Positions 31,091 to 40,255 of a stretch of 64,000 nt of DNA are shown piece by piece. The notes under the pieces were generated by a model. It made no database searches. It was not told the DNA's origin and saw only the letters and a list, made by a program, of their open reading frames with translations. Source of the stretch: Candidatus Kinetoplastibacterium sorsogonicusi (lineage in GTDB: Bacteria > Pseudomonadota > Gammaproteobacteria > Burkholderiales > Burkholderiaceae_B); the NCBI RefSeq assembly GCF_003072465.1, contig NZ_CP025628.1, positions 1-64,000 on the forward strand. The letters run 5' to 3'. Numbering within the stretch: the stretch's first letter is position 1; the number at the start of each line of letters is the position of its first letter. A program made the position numbers and the translations under genes.

Positions 31091-31963
31091 ATGAAAAAAT
31101 CTAAAACATCATTAATAGTGTCTAATGAAACATTATCTAAAGCAATATGTAATCCTGGTGCTTTAGGATCAATTGAAACTTATATTAATGTTGTAAATAA
31201 TTTTCCATTGATAACCCAGGAAAGAGAAATTGAATTAGCAATTAATTTAAGAGATCATGGAGATATTGATGCTGCCAAAGAATTAGTAATTTCCCATTTA
31301 AGATTGGTAATATCTATAGCCAGGCAATATTTAGGTTATGGACTATCTCATGCTGATTTAATACAAGAAGGTAATATTGGGTTGATGAAAGCTGTAAAAA
31401 GATTTGATCCTACTCGTGGAGTTAGACTTATGTCCTTTGCTGTTCATTGGATTAAAGCAGAAATTCATGAATTTATTATACGTAACTGGAAATTAGTAAA
31501 GATTGCTACTACTAAAGCTCAAAGGAAGATTTTTTTTAATCTTAGAAGTATGAAACCAGATGATCATACATTATCACCCAAACAAATATTAAATATTGCA
31601 AAATCTTTAAATGTTAAACCAGAAGAAATTAGTGACATGGAAGTAAGATTTTCTGGCCAAGATCTTTCAATAGATAGTAAAGATGATGAAGATAATTATA
31701 TCTCTTATTTATCAGATAACAGTCGTTTAGAACCTAGTAATATTATAGAAAAAATGAATATAGAATTATTACATGGTGATAAACTAAAAAATGCTTTAAA
31801 TGAATTAGATTCAAGATCTAAGCGCATAATAGAAGAGCGCTGGTTAAGTGAAAATAATAAAACATTACATGATTTAGCTAATGAATTTGGCATTTCTGCA
31901 GAGCGTGTTCGTCAAATAGAGACATCTGCTATGAAAAAAATGAAATTATTATTAACAGAGTAA
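31091..31963 (+). CDS. rpoH: RNA polymerase sigma-32 factor
   Basis: RpoH directs RNA polymerase to heat-shock promoters. The 290-residue product has region 2 (LVISHLRLVISIARQYLGYGLSHADLIQEGNIGLMKAVKRFDP, MSFAVHWIKAEI), the RpoH-box-like segment TTKAQRKIFFNLR, and region 4 helix-turn-helix (SERW...TLHDLANEFGISAERVRQIETSAMKKM). The RpoH box and length separate it from RpoD and RpoS. No strong Shine-Dalgarno precedes the ATG, and I cannot show an RNA thermometer. It converges on the Nudix gene with one base between the stops. Confidence 0.96.
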   Translation: MKKSKTSLIVSNETLSKAICNPGALGSIETYINVVNNFPLITQEREIELAINLRDHGDIDAAKELVISHLRLVISIARQYLGYGLSHADLIQEGNIGLMKAVKRFDPTRGVRLMSFAVHWIKAEIHEFIIRNWKLVKIATTKAQRKIFFNLRSMKPDDHTLSPKQILNIAKSLNVKPEEISDMEVRFSGQDLSIDSKDDEDNYISYLSDNSRLEPSNIIEKMNIELLHGDKLKNALNELDSRSKRIIEERWLSENNKTLHDLANEFGISAERVRQIETSAMKKMKLLLTE

Positions 31964-31964
31964 T

Positions 31965-32792
31965 TTATTTAATCTTATATTTATAGTATGAAATTAAATA
32001 ATCTAATAATACTAATGAAGATTCAATAGTAAAATATTTTTTTGTAATTAAATATAATAAATCTTCATATGATAATAAAAAAAAATTTGATATTTCACCA
32101 TCTTGGTTTTTAAATTGTTGATTTATGTTAAATAAACAATTACTTGATAATATTTCTTCATTTTGAAAACCATAATCAATATTTTTATAAATATTAATTA
32201 ATTTTTTAATTTTACTCCTATTATATAGTTGATTTTTATATATCTTTGCTTCTTCAAAAGATTCTCTTTCTAATGTAACATTAACTTTTTCATTATGACT
32301 TACTAATCCACTAACTAAAGTATTTAATTTATTAGGATTAATAATTTTTTTTACACTTCTTTGAGAAATATATATTTTATTATTTTTAGTGAATCCATTT
32401 AAATGAACTGCTTTTGTATGTAAACCTAGTATTCTCACTATAGATCTTGGTATTTTACAAATAATATTTCCATAATTCGAAAATACATCCAAAAATTCTA
32501 TAGAAGTTTTTTGTATAATATTTTCTCTCTCTAAAAGAATAGATATTTCATAAATAATATTATTTAATTCTTTTTTTGTTATTAATTTTCGACCTATAAA
32601 TAAACAATTATTTATTATAATACCTAACTTTGCATCATGTATAAGATAACTAATATCTATATCAGTAATACCACATGGATAATTTGAAATAAAAGTAATC
32701 AATTTATTTACTTTTGGTTTTTCTTGTGCTGATAAAATTAATTGATTAAATATGTAATATAGTTTATTAAGAAATAAAAGATTTTTTGACAT
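31965..32792 (-). CDS. Nudix hydrolase with N-terminal DUF4743-like domain
   Basis: The 275-residue protein has an intact Nudix box: G162, E168, R176-E177 and E180-E181 fit G-x5-E-x7-R-E-x2-E-E (the sequence runs SGLVSHNEKVNVTLERESFE), although the last conserved Gly is Lys183. It is preceded by VHLNGFTKNNKIYISQRS, like the substrate-side strand of the Nudix subfamily that carries an N-terminal DUF4743 domain, often annotated as thiamine-pyrophosphokinase-related. Residues 1-120 would be that domain. The substrate is unknown. The C-terminal 90 residues are poorly conserved. It diverges from glmU. Confidence 0.75.
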   Translation of the reverse strand: MSKNLLFLNKLYYIFNQLILSAQEKPKVNKLITFISNYPCGITDIDISYLIHDAKLGIIINNCLFIGRKLITKKELNNIIYEISILLERENIIQKTSIEFLDVFSNYGNIICKIPRSIVRILGLHTKAVHLNGFTKNNKIYISQRSVKKIINPNKLNTLVSGLVSHNEKVNVTLERESFEEAKIYKNQLYNRSKIKKLINIYKNIDYGFQNEEILSSNCLFNINQQFKNQDGEISNFFLLSYEDLLYLITKKYFTIESSLVLLDYLISYYKYKIK

Positions 32793-32878
32793 AAATATAA
32801 ATTTAATATTATAAATATTAAAATTTTTTTAGTAATATTAATTATATTTGATTTTAAAAATTTTCGTAAGGTTTTAAT

Positions 32879-34252
32879 ATGCTAAATATTATAATATTAG
32901 CTGCAGGAAAAGGCAGTCGCATGCAATCTAATATTCCAAAAGCTCTTCATAAATTATCTGGACGTTATTTTATTGATTATTTAATAGATAGTGTAAGACT
33001 CTTAAAACCAGACCAAATATTCATAGTTGTTGGGTATAAAGAAGAATTTGTCAGAACTATATTGAAAAATTATGATGATGTAACTTTTATTTCTCAAAAA
33101 GAACAATTTGGTACTGGACATGCTGTTATGCAAGTTATTCCATATTTAAAGCAAAATAATAGTGAAAATAATAAAACTTTAATACTTTATAGTGATATGC
33201 CATTAATTAGAGATAAGACATTAAAAAAACTTATTGATAGCACTATTGATTTAACAATCCTTACAAACAGATTAGATGAGCCATATGGATATGGACGTAT
33301 CATTAGAGACAATAAAAATAATATATGCAAAATAGTGGAACATAAAGATGCATCAGAGAATGAACTTAACATTAAAGAAGTTAACACAGGAATTTTATCT
33401 ATTAAAACTTCAAAGTTAATAAAATGGTTAAATTTAATTAAAAATTATAATGTAAAAAAAGAATATTATTTAACAGATATTATTGAAATAGCATTTTTGG
33501 ATAAGGCAATTATCAACTCATTACAGCCAAATTTTTTGTGGGAAGCATTAGGTGTTAATAGTCCTAATGAATTATCTTTTTTGGAAAGAATGTGGCAAAA
33601 ATATCAAGCTGATGTTTTACTAAAACAGGGAGTTTTGATATCAGATCCCAATCGTATTGATATAAGAGGTAAATTGTATTGTGAAAAAGATGTATTTATA
33701 GATATAGGTTGTATATTTATAGGTAATATACAATTATCTCAGGGATCATATATTGGTCCATATTGTATAATTGAGGATTCTATTATTGGCACCAATTCAA
33801 AAATTTATGCATATAGTTATATTGAAAAATCAAAAATTAACGCAAATGTGCAAATTGGTCCATTTGCACATTTGCGTCCAAATGTCATATTACATGAAAA
33901 TGTTAAAATTGGTAATTTTGTAGAAATTAAAAACTCTATTATTGGGCCAAATAGTAAAACTAATCATCTATCTTATATCGGAGATACTGAAATTGGAGAA
34001 AATGTTAACATAGGTGCTGGTGTTATTACATGTAATTACGATGGATTTCATAAATATAAAACTATTATTGGAGATAATGCTTTCATTGGATCTGATTCGC
34101 AATTAATTGCACCTGTTTCTATTGGTAAAAATGCTACTATTGGTGCTGGAAGTACAATTGTTCAAGATGCTCCTGAAAATCAATTAACAATATCACGTGT
34201 TTCTCAGAAGTCTATACGAGAATGGAATAGAAATAAAAATAATAAAAAATAA
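32879..34252 (+). CDS. glmU: Bifunctional GlmU: GlcNAc-1-P uridyltransferase / GlcN-1-P acetyltransferase
   Basis: GlmU makes UDP-GlcNAc, the substrate of MurA and of lipid A synthesis. The 457-residue product has the pyrophosphorylase domain (IILAAGKGSRMQSNIPKALHKL, FGTGHAVMQ, YSDMP) to about 230 and a left-handed beta-helix acetyltransferase domain after it, with hexapeptide repeats, IGPFAHLRP, HLSYIGDTEIGENVNIGAGVITCNYDG and a C-terminal basic tail. A TAAGG precedes the ATG. glmS follows after 117 bases that contain two hairpins, and the pair supplies amino-sugar precursors. Confidence 0.97.
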   Translation: MLNIIILAAGKGSRMQSNIPKALHKLSGRYFIDYLIDSVRLLKPDQIFIVVGYKEEFVRTILKNYDDVTFISQKEQFGTGHAVMQVIPYLKQNNSENNKTLILYSDMPLIRDKTLKKLIDSTIDLTILTNRLDEPYGYGRIIRDNKNNICKIVEHKDASENELNIKEVNTGILSIKTSKLIKWLNLIKNYNVKKEYYLTDIIEIAFLDKAIINSLQPNFLWEALGVNSPNELSFLERMWQKYQADVLLKQGVLISDPNRIDIRGKLYCEKDVFIDIGCIFIGNIQLSQGSYIGPYCIIEDSIIGTNSKIYAYSYIEKSKINANVQIGPFAHLRPNVILHENVKIGNFVEIKNSIIGPNSKTNHLSYIGDTEIGENVNIGAGVITCNYDGFHKYKTIIGDNAFIGSDSQLIAPVSIGKNATIGAGSTIVQDAPENQLTISRVSQKSIREWNRNKNNKK

Positions 34253-34274
34253 ATTTATCAAGTAAACCGATCAA

Positions 34275-34311
34275 GATTAATAGATATTATGTATAATAAT
34301 ATCTATTAATC
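34275..34311 (+). repeat. Perfect 16-bp inverted repeat between glmU and glmS
   Basis: GATTAATAGATATTAT (34275-34290) is followed by GTATA and the exact reverse complement ATAATATCTATTAATC (34296-34311). It begins 22 bases after the glmU stop. It is not followed by a T-run, so a simple intrinsic terminator is not assured. Its last base is the first base of a second hairpin. Confidence 0.65.
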
Positions 34312-34343
34312 TATGAAAAATTTTAAATCATTATTTTTCATAG
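34311..34343 (+). repeat. Second inverted repeat, in the glmS leader
   Basis: CTATGAAAAAT (34311-34321) and ATTTTTCATAG (34333-34343) form a perfect 11-bp stem with an 11-base loop, ending 26 bases before the glmS ATG and 16 before its Shine-Dalgarno TAGGAAA. Its position suits either an intrinsic terminator (the second arm begins ATTTTT) or a leader structure affecting glmS translation. It does not resemble the glmS ribozyme. Confidence 0.55.
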
Positions 34344-34369
34344 ATATCTTATTTATATAGGAAATATAT

Positions 34370-36208
34370 ATGTGTGGAATTATTGGGGCAATTTCCAAAA
34401 ATGATGTAACCAATATTTTATTAAATGGACTATCTAGATTAGAATATCGTGGATATGATTCTTGTGGTATAGCTTTATCTTCTTCAGGTCTTATTAAAAG
34501 AGCTAGAAGTATGCGAAGAGTTACTGAATTACGGGAGCAAGTTAAAAATGATAATTTATTTGGATCAACTGGAATAGCTCATACAAGATGGGCTACACAT
34601 GGTATTCCTAGCACTAATAATGCACATCCTCATTTTTCTGATGAAAATAAAAAAAATTGTATTATATGTGTTGTTCATAATGGCATAATAGAAAATTATG
34701 AAGAATTACGTAATAATTTAATTGATAATGGTTATTTATTTAGGACTCAAACAGATACTGAAGTTATTGCAAATTTAATACATTATTTTTATAAAAAAAA
34801 TTTTTTATTAGCTGTGAAAAATGCAGTTTCATTATTAAAAGGCACATATTCTATAGCAGTATTATGTAATAATGAATCGAATAGAATTATAGCTGTGAAA
34901 CAAGGTTCTCCATTACTTATTGGTATTAGTGAAAATAATAAACTACTAGCATCTGATGAAATTGCATTATTAGATATAACGAAAAAGATGATTTGCTTAG
35001 AAGATGGTGATTTAGTAGATTTAGGTCTTGATAATATTTCTATATTAGATGCAAAAGGTAGGAATGTTGATAGAAAGGAATATTATTCTACAGAACATTA
35101 TATTAATGCAGTAAACTTAGGAAAATATACGCATTATATGCAAAAGGAGATATTTGAACAACCTAGAGCTGTAAGCGATTGTTTACAAGATATTAATACT
35201 ATCAATTCTGATATTTTTTATAATTATAAAAAAAATAATATTTTAGATAATGTAAAAAATATTCTTATAATAGCCTGTGGAACTAGCTATTATGCTGGCT
35301 TAACTGCTAAATATTGGCTAGAATCAATAGCTAAAATTCATGTTTCAGTAGAAATAGCCAGTGAATATAGTTATAGAGATAGTGTACCTAACAAAAATAA
35401 TTTAATTATTGCTATATCTCAATCAGGTGAAACAGCTGATACTTTGCATGCATTAAGACATGCTAAAAGTTTAGGAATGTTAAAAACTATTGCTATATGT
35501 AATGTCAAAGCTAGTTCTTTAGTGAAAGAATGTTCATTATCCTATATTACTAAAGCTGGTGTAGAAATAGGTGTCGCTTCAACTAAAGCTTTTACAACAC
35601 AATTAGTATCTCTTTTTTTATTAACTTTAGTATTAGCTAAAAATAATCATATTATAAATAAAAATCAAGAATCTATATATTTAAAATATTTAAGACACTT
35701 ACCTTTAGCAATCAATACTGTTTTATGTCTAGAGAAGCAAATAATATCTTGGGCTAATATTTTTGCAGTTAAAGAAAATATTCTTTTTTTGGGTAGAGGC
35801 ATTCACTATCCTATTGCATTAGAAGGAGCTCTTAAATTAAAGGAAATTAGTTATATACATGCTGAAGCGTATTCAGCTGGAGAATTAAAACATGGACCAT
35901 TAGCTTTAATTACAGATAAAATACCAGTTATAGTTATTGCTCCAAAAGATTATTTACTAGAAAAATTAAAATCTAATATGCATGAAGTTAGAGCAAGAGG
36001 AGGTATGCTTTATGTATTTGCAGATTCTGATAGCAAAATTTTTGAAAGTGATGGTATACATGTGATAAGAATGCCTGAACATTACGGTGTCTTATCTCCT
36101 ATATTACATACTATTCCATTACAGTTATTAGCATATCATACAGCACGTATACGTGGTACAGATATAGACAAACCAAGAAATTTAGCTAAAAGTGTTACTG
36201 TAGAATAG
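34370..36208 (+). CDS. glmS: Glutamine-fructose-6-phosphate aminotransferase
   Basis: GlmS makes glucosamine-6-phosphate from fructose-6-P and glutamine, the entry step of amino-sugar synthesis. The 612-residue product begins MCGIIGAISKN with catalytic Cys2, has the glutaminase half (LEYRGYDSCGIAL, THTRWATHG-like AHTRWATHG, VVHNGIIENY) and two SIS domains (ACGTSYYAGL, ISQSGETADTL, CNVKASSLVKE, GRGIHYPIALEGALKLKEISYIHAEAYSAGELKHGPLALI), ending LAKSVTVE. The length is canonical. It converges on trpC with a 27-base gap. Confidence 0.98.
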   Translation: MCGIIGAISKNDVTNILLNGLSRLEYRGYDSCGIALSSSGLIKRARSMRRVTELREQVKNDNLFGSTGIAHTRWATHGIPSTNNAHPHFSDENKKNCIICVVHNGIIENYEELRNNLIDNGYLFRTQTDTEVIANLIHYFYKKNFLLAVKNAVSLLKGTYSIAVLCNNESNRIIAVKQGSPLLIGISENNKLLASDEIALLDITKKMICLEDGDLVDLGLDNISILDAKGRNVDRKEYYSTEHYINAVNLGKYTHYMQKEIFEQPRAVSDCLQDINTINSDIFYNYKKNNILDNVKNILIIACGTSYYAGLTAKYWLESIAKIHVSVEIASEYSYRDSVPNKNNLIIAISQSGETADTLHALRHAKSLGMLKTIAICNVKASSLVKECSLSYITKAGVEIGVASTKAFTTQLVSLFLLTLVLAKNNHIINKNQESIYLKYLRHLPLAINTVLCLEKQIISWANIFAVKENILFLGRGIHYPIALEGALKLKEISYIHAEAYSAGELKHGPLALITDKIPVIVIAPKDYLLEKLKSNMHEVRARGGMLYVFADSDSKIFESDGIHVIRMPEHYGVLSPILHTIPLQLLAYHTARIRGTDIDKPRNLAKSVTVE

Positions 36209-36235
36209 AATAATATGTAGAATTTATTGCATTAC

Positions 36236-37027
36236 TTATCTAATAAGAGATTTTAATGCATTTCCTGGATTTTCATGTTTCATAAAAAATTCACCAATCA
36301 AAAATGCATTTACATTATTTTTCATCATAAGTGATATATCTTCTTTAGTTGATATACCGCTTTCTGTTATTATAATTTTTTCATTAGGAATATATTTTAA
36401 AAGATTGAGTGTGATATTTAAATCTGTTGAAAAAGAACGTAAATTTCTATTATTAATACCAATAAGATTAGTTTTCATTTGAAACGCTAAATCTAATTCT
36501 TTTTGATTATGAACTTCTACTAATATATTCATATCTAATTCTGTTGCAATATTTTCAAAATCTAATAATTGATATCTATCTAATATAGATACTATTAATA
36601 ATATACAATCAGCTCCAATTGCTTTTGCTTCGAATATTTGATATTCATCTATAATAAAATCTTTTCTTAAAACTGGTATTTTACAAGCCAATTTTGATTC
36701 TGTTAAAAATTTTTTAGAACCTTTAAAAAAATGCTCTTCTGTAAGTACAGATAAACATGCAGCACCATTTTCTTCGTAACTTTTAGCTATTTGAATAGGA
36801 TTAAAATTATTAGTTAAAATTCCTTTTGATGGCGAAGCTTGCTTAATTTCTGCAATAATTGCTGGTTGTTTTAAATTAATTTTATTTATTAAAGCATTTT
36901 GGAAATTTCTAATATCATATTTTTTATTACTTATTTCTTCTTTTAAATCATATATAGTACAATTTAATTTATTTTGAGCTAATCTCTCTTTTTTTTTATT
37001 AACTATATTATGTAAAATATCTGTCAT
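36236..37027 (-). CDS. trpC: Indole-3-glycerol phosphate synthase
   Basis: Closes the indole ring from CdRP. The 263-residue monofunctional barrel shows [72 protein letters not shown] and [12 protein letters not shown], with the catalytic Lys/Glu set. It is not fused to TrpF. It overlaps trpD by 4 bases and is the last gene of the trpEGDC unit; trpF, trpB and trpA are not in the window. Confidence 0.97.
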   Translation of the reverse strand: MTDILHNIVNKKKERLAQNKLNCTIYDLKEEISNKKYDIRNFQNALINKINLKQPAIIAEIKQASPSKGILTNNFNPIQIAKSYEENGAACLSVLTEEHFFKGSKKFLTESKLACKIPVLRKDFIIDEYQIFEAKAIGADCILLIVSILDRYQLLDFENIATELDMNILVEVHNQKELDLAFQMKTNLIGINNRNLRSFSTDLNITLNLLKYIPNEKIIITESGISTKEDISLMMKNNVNAFLIGEFFMKHENPGNALKSLIR

Positions 37028-38058
37028 TTTGCAAATTTCCTAGTATAGTTTTTAAATTCTTCTAATTTTTGAAACGCAGCGCCATTAGCTAGCATTTCAA
37101 ATGCTGTTTGAATACCATTTTTAATCGAAGATGCACCATTACCTGCATATATTGCAAGACCAGCATTGAATGCTACAATATCTCTAATAGCTCCTTTTTT
37201 GTTTTTTAATGCTTCTAATATCATATGACTAGATTCTTCTCTATTTTTTACAATAAAATTTTTATAAGATGACATATTAATGCCATAATCTTCTGCATGT
37301 ATTTGATATTCTAATATGTTATTATCTTTAAGTTCACCTACCATAGTAGCTCCACCTAAAGATGCTTCATCAATCCCTTCTAATCCATGAATTACTAGTA
37401 CATGTTTGGATCCTAATTTTTTAAGTACACGAGCCTGAATTCCAACTAAATCAGGATGAAATACACCCATAAGTTGATTCGATGCTCTTGCTGGATTAGT
37501 TAATGGACCAAGTATATTAAAAATTGTTCTAACATTTAGTTCTTTACGTATAGCGGAAACTTTTTCCATAGCAAAACTATAATGAGGAGCAAACATAAAA
37601 CCGATATTAGTTTCATGCATACATTCTATTACTTGATTTGAGTTCAAATGAATATTAACCCCTAAAGCTTCTAAAACATCCGCACTACCTGAAGATGAAG
37701 ATGCACTTTTATTTCCATGCTTAGCTACTTTTACACCAGAAGATGCAACTACAAACATAGCTGCAGTAGAAATATTAAAAGTATTAGTAGAATCACCTCC
37801 AGTACCGCACATATCTAATAAATTATCTTTATCAGGCATTGGAACTTGAAATGACATTTCTCTTATTACTTGAGCAGCTGCAGATATTTCTCCAATAGTT
37901 TCTTTTTTAACTCTTAAACCAATCAAAATAGCACTTATTAGTTTTGAAGATAATTTTCCATTAATAATCATCTTCATTAAATCTAGCATTTCATCATAAA
38001 ATATTTCCCTGTGCTCTATACAACGTGTTAAAGCTTCTTCTATAGTAATTTTCGTCAT
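37024..38058 (-). CDS. trpD: Anthranilate phosphoribosyltransferase
   Basis: Transfers phosphoribose from PRPP to anthranilate. The 344-residue product has the glycine-rich PRPP loop [66 protein letters not shown] and HGLEGIDE. All catalytic motifs look intact. It shares one base with trpG and overlaps trpC by 4. Confidence 0.98.
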   Translation of the reverse strand: MTKITIEEALTRCIEHREIFYDEMLDLMKMIINGKLSSKLISAILIGLRVKKETIGEISAAAQVIREMSFQVPMPDKDNLLDMCGTGGDSTNTFNISTAAMFVVASSGVKVAKHGNKSASSSSGSADVLEALGVNIHLNSNQVIECMHETNIGFMFAPHYSFAMEKVSAIRKELNVRTIFNILGPLTNPARASNQLMGVFHPDLVGIQARVLKKLGSKHVLVIHGLEGIDEASLGGATMVGELKDNNILEYQIHAEDYGINMSSYKNFIVKNREESSHMILEALKNKKGAIRDIVAFNAGLAIYAGNGASSIKNGIQTAFEMLANGAAFQKLEEFKNYTRKFAK

Positions 38059-38648
38059 TATTTTTTTATGCTCCTTTTATCATTATTAATTTTAATAAAG
38101 TTTCGAAGCAGAGTATATCCATGTTCACTTAAAATAGATTCAGGATGAAATTGAACACCAAATAATTGAAAAGTTTTATGAGATATACCCATAATATCTC
38201 CATCTGGTGCTGTAGCTGTTATTTCTAAACAAGATGGAAAATTTTTGGTATCTATAGTTAAAGAATTATACCTTGTAACAGTATAAGGGCTAGGTATATT
38301 GGTAAAGATATTTTTGTTATTATGTGTAATTTTTATGATTTTACCATGCATAGTTTCCTTAGCTTTTATTATAGATCCACCATATGCAGCCCCTATAGCT
38401 TGATGTCCTAAACAAACACCTAAAATAGGTAATTGACCAGCAAATGTTTCTATTACATTAATAGAAATACCAGCTTCTTTAGGAGAACAAGGTCCTGGGG
38501 AAATACAAATACGATCAGGTCGTAAAGATTTTATACCTTCTATGGTAATTTGGTCATTTCTTACTACTTTTACAGTTTCACCTAATTCACCAAAATACTG
38601 TACTAAATTATACGTAAAGGAATCATAATTATCTATCATTAAAAGCAT
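38058..38648 (-). CDS. trpG: Anthranilate synthase glutaminase subunit
   Basis: Provides ammonia to TrpE and may also serve PabB, as TrpG/PabA proteins often do. The 196-residue class I amidotransferase has [34 protein letters not shown], the nucleophile in [15 protein letters not shown] and [14 protein letters not shown]. It lies 24 bases after trpE and touches trpD. With folB present in the window, dual use in folate synthesis is possible but not shown. Confidence 0.96.
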   Translation of the reverse strand: MLLMIDNYDSFTYNLVQYFGELGETVKVVRNDQITIEGIKSLRPDRICISPGPCSPKEAGISINVIETFAGQLPILGVCLGHQAIGAAYGGSIIKAKETMHGKIIKITHNNKNIFTNIPSPYTVTRYNSLTIDTKNFPSCLEITATAPDGDIMGISHKTFQLFGVQFHPESILSEHGYTLLRNFIKINNDKRSIKK

Positions 38649-38672
38649 AATATTTCTTCTCCATAATATTGA

Positions 38673-40193
38673 TTATATTGGATCATCTAAACCATATTGA
38701 ACTTGTTCAGCAGCTCTCAATATAGCTCTAGCTTTAGATTCTGTTTCAGCCCATTCTTTTTCTGGATCTGAATCGGCTACTATGCCTGCTGATGCTTGTA
38801 CAAATAGTGTACCATTTTTTATAATAGCAGTGCGTATAGCTATTGCTAAATCCATTTCACCACTATAACTCATATAACCAACTGCCCCACCATAAATACC
38901 TCTACGTACTGGTTCTAATTTATCTATTATCTCCATTGCATGAACTTTAGGTGCTCCAGTTAATGTACCAGCAGGAAAAGTTGCACGTAAAACATCAGTA
39001 TTTTTCATATTATTTTTTAAAATACCTGAAACATTAGATACTAAATGCATAACATGTGAATATTTTTCTATAGACATGGTATCAGTGACTTTCACAGAAC
39101 CAATTTCAGATATTCTACCAATATCATTTCTAGCTAAATCTATTAACATTACATGTTCTGCTACTTCCTTTATATCTTCTTTTAAATTATTTGCTAATGC
39201 AAGATCTTCTTCAGAAGTAGATCCTCTTTTTCTAGTTCCTGCAAGTGGTCTAATGGTAATAGAGGATTTTTTTTCATTTTTTAATAATATATTTTCCTGG
39301 CGAACTAAAATTTCAGGAGAAGAGCCTACGATGTGAAATGTATCAAAATTCCAAAAATACATATATGGAGATGGATTGATAGATCTTAAAGCTCTATATA
39401 ATGAAATAGGTGAATCACGAAATGGTTTAGTTATAACTTGACCTATTTGAATTTGCATGAAATCACCATTTGTGATATATTCCTTAGCTTTTTTTACAGC
39501 TTTTATATATTGTTCCTTCGAAAAAGATCTATTTTCTAAAGTTTGCATACTAGCATGACTATATGGTATTTCTACTTGAGAATTCAATTTATCTTTAAGT
39601 TCTAATAATCGTCTTTGAGCTTTAAAATAACTTTCTGGATGTTGTGTATCAGCATATACAATTAAATATAACCTACCAGATAAATTGTCAACTATTGCTA
39701 GTTCATCTACATGTACTAATAATATATCAGGTGTTCCTTCTTCCATTCCAGCGGGGAAAGGCTTAACAGCTGGACCTAAAATAGTTTCTATATTTCTTAC
39801 AGCATCATATCCAAAATATCCAGCTAAACCACCACAAAAGCGTGGCATTCCTGGTCTTAAAGCTATCTTAAATCTGGATTTATATTCTTCTATAAAATCT
39901 AATGGATTACCTTCATAAGTTTCAATAATTTTTCCATTTAATAAGACTTCTGTAATATTATTAACAGATTTTATTACGGTACTGGCTGGTAAAACTATAA
40001 AAGAATATCTTCCAAAACGATCACCACTTACCACTGATTCTAATAATCCGCTCATACGTCCAGATCTAGGACCAGAATGAGCCAATTTTAAATAAATAGA
40101 TAAAGGTGTATCTAAATCAGCATATAATTCTGAAATCATAGGAATTCTATTATATCCTTCTGCTGATAGGGCTTTAAATTCAATTTCAGTCAT
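38673..40193 (-). CDS. trpE: Anthranilate synthase component I
   Basis: Converts chorismate to anthranilate. The 506-residue product has LLESV near residue 50, the motif that binds feedback tryptophan in relatives, so allosteric control is probably kept. The catalytic blocks are present: QIGQVI, SPEILVR, IRPLAGTRKRG, DEL-type EHVMLIDLARNDIGR, FPAGTLTGAPKVHAMEIID and GGAVGYMSYSG. A GGAG lies upstream of the ATG. The 62-base gap behind rpe is too short for a trp leader with Trp codons, and I see none. Confidence 0.97.
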   Translation of the reverse strand: MTEIEFKALSAEGYNRIPMISELYADLDTPLSIYLKLAHSGPRSGRMSGLLESVVSGDRFGRYSFIVLPASTVIKSVNNITEVLLNGKIIETYEGNPLDFIEEYKSRFKIALRPGMPRFCGGLAGYFGYDAVRNIETILGPAVKPFPAGMEEGTPDILLVHVDELAIVDNLSGRLYLIVYADTQHPESYFKAQRRLLELKDKLNSQVEIPYSHASMQTLENRSFSKEQYIKAVKKAKEYITNGDFMQIQIGQVITKPFRDSPISLYRALRSINPSPYMYFWNFDTFHIVGSSPEILVRQENILLKNEKKSSITIRPLAGTRKRGSTSEEDLALANNLKEDIKEVAEHVMLIDLARNDIGRISEIGSVKVTDTMSIEKYSHVMHLVSNVSGILKNNMKNTDVLRATFPAGTLTGAPKVHAMEIIDKLEPVRRGIYGGAVGYMSYSGEMDLAIAIRTAIIKNGTLFVQASAGIVADSDPEKEWAETESKARAILRAAEQVQYGLDDPI

Positions 40194-40224
40194 TATTTTT
40201 TATCTCCATAAATTTTGATAAAAC

Positions 40225-40240
40225 ATCTTATTTATAAGAT
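40225..40240 (-). terminator. Short hairpin between rpe and trpE
   Basis: ATCTTAT (40225-40231) and ATAAGAT (40234-40240) are exact complements around two bases; the real stem would be about 6 bp. On the minus strand it lies after rpe and is followed by GTTTTATC. It could be a weak rpe terminator just upstream of trpE. The stem is short and AT-only apart from one G-C pair. Confidence 0.3.
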
Positions 40241-40255
40241 ATTTTTTACAAAAAA

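Noticed and set aside
32802-32822. 9-bp inverted repeat TTTAATATT/AATATTAAA in the Nudix/glmU gap
   Set aside because: Made only of A and T in an AT-saturated gap; such repeats are expected by chance and nothing places it at a functional position.
34253-34369. glmS ribozyme or GlmZ-type target
   Set aside because: The gap is too short for the glmS ribozyme and lacks its core; only two simple hairpins are present. No basis for a GlmZ site.
40194-40255. trp operon attenuator with leader peptide
   Set aside because: The gap is 62 bases with no Trp-codon-bearing ORF; the small hairpin is better read as a weak rpe terminator.
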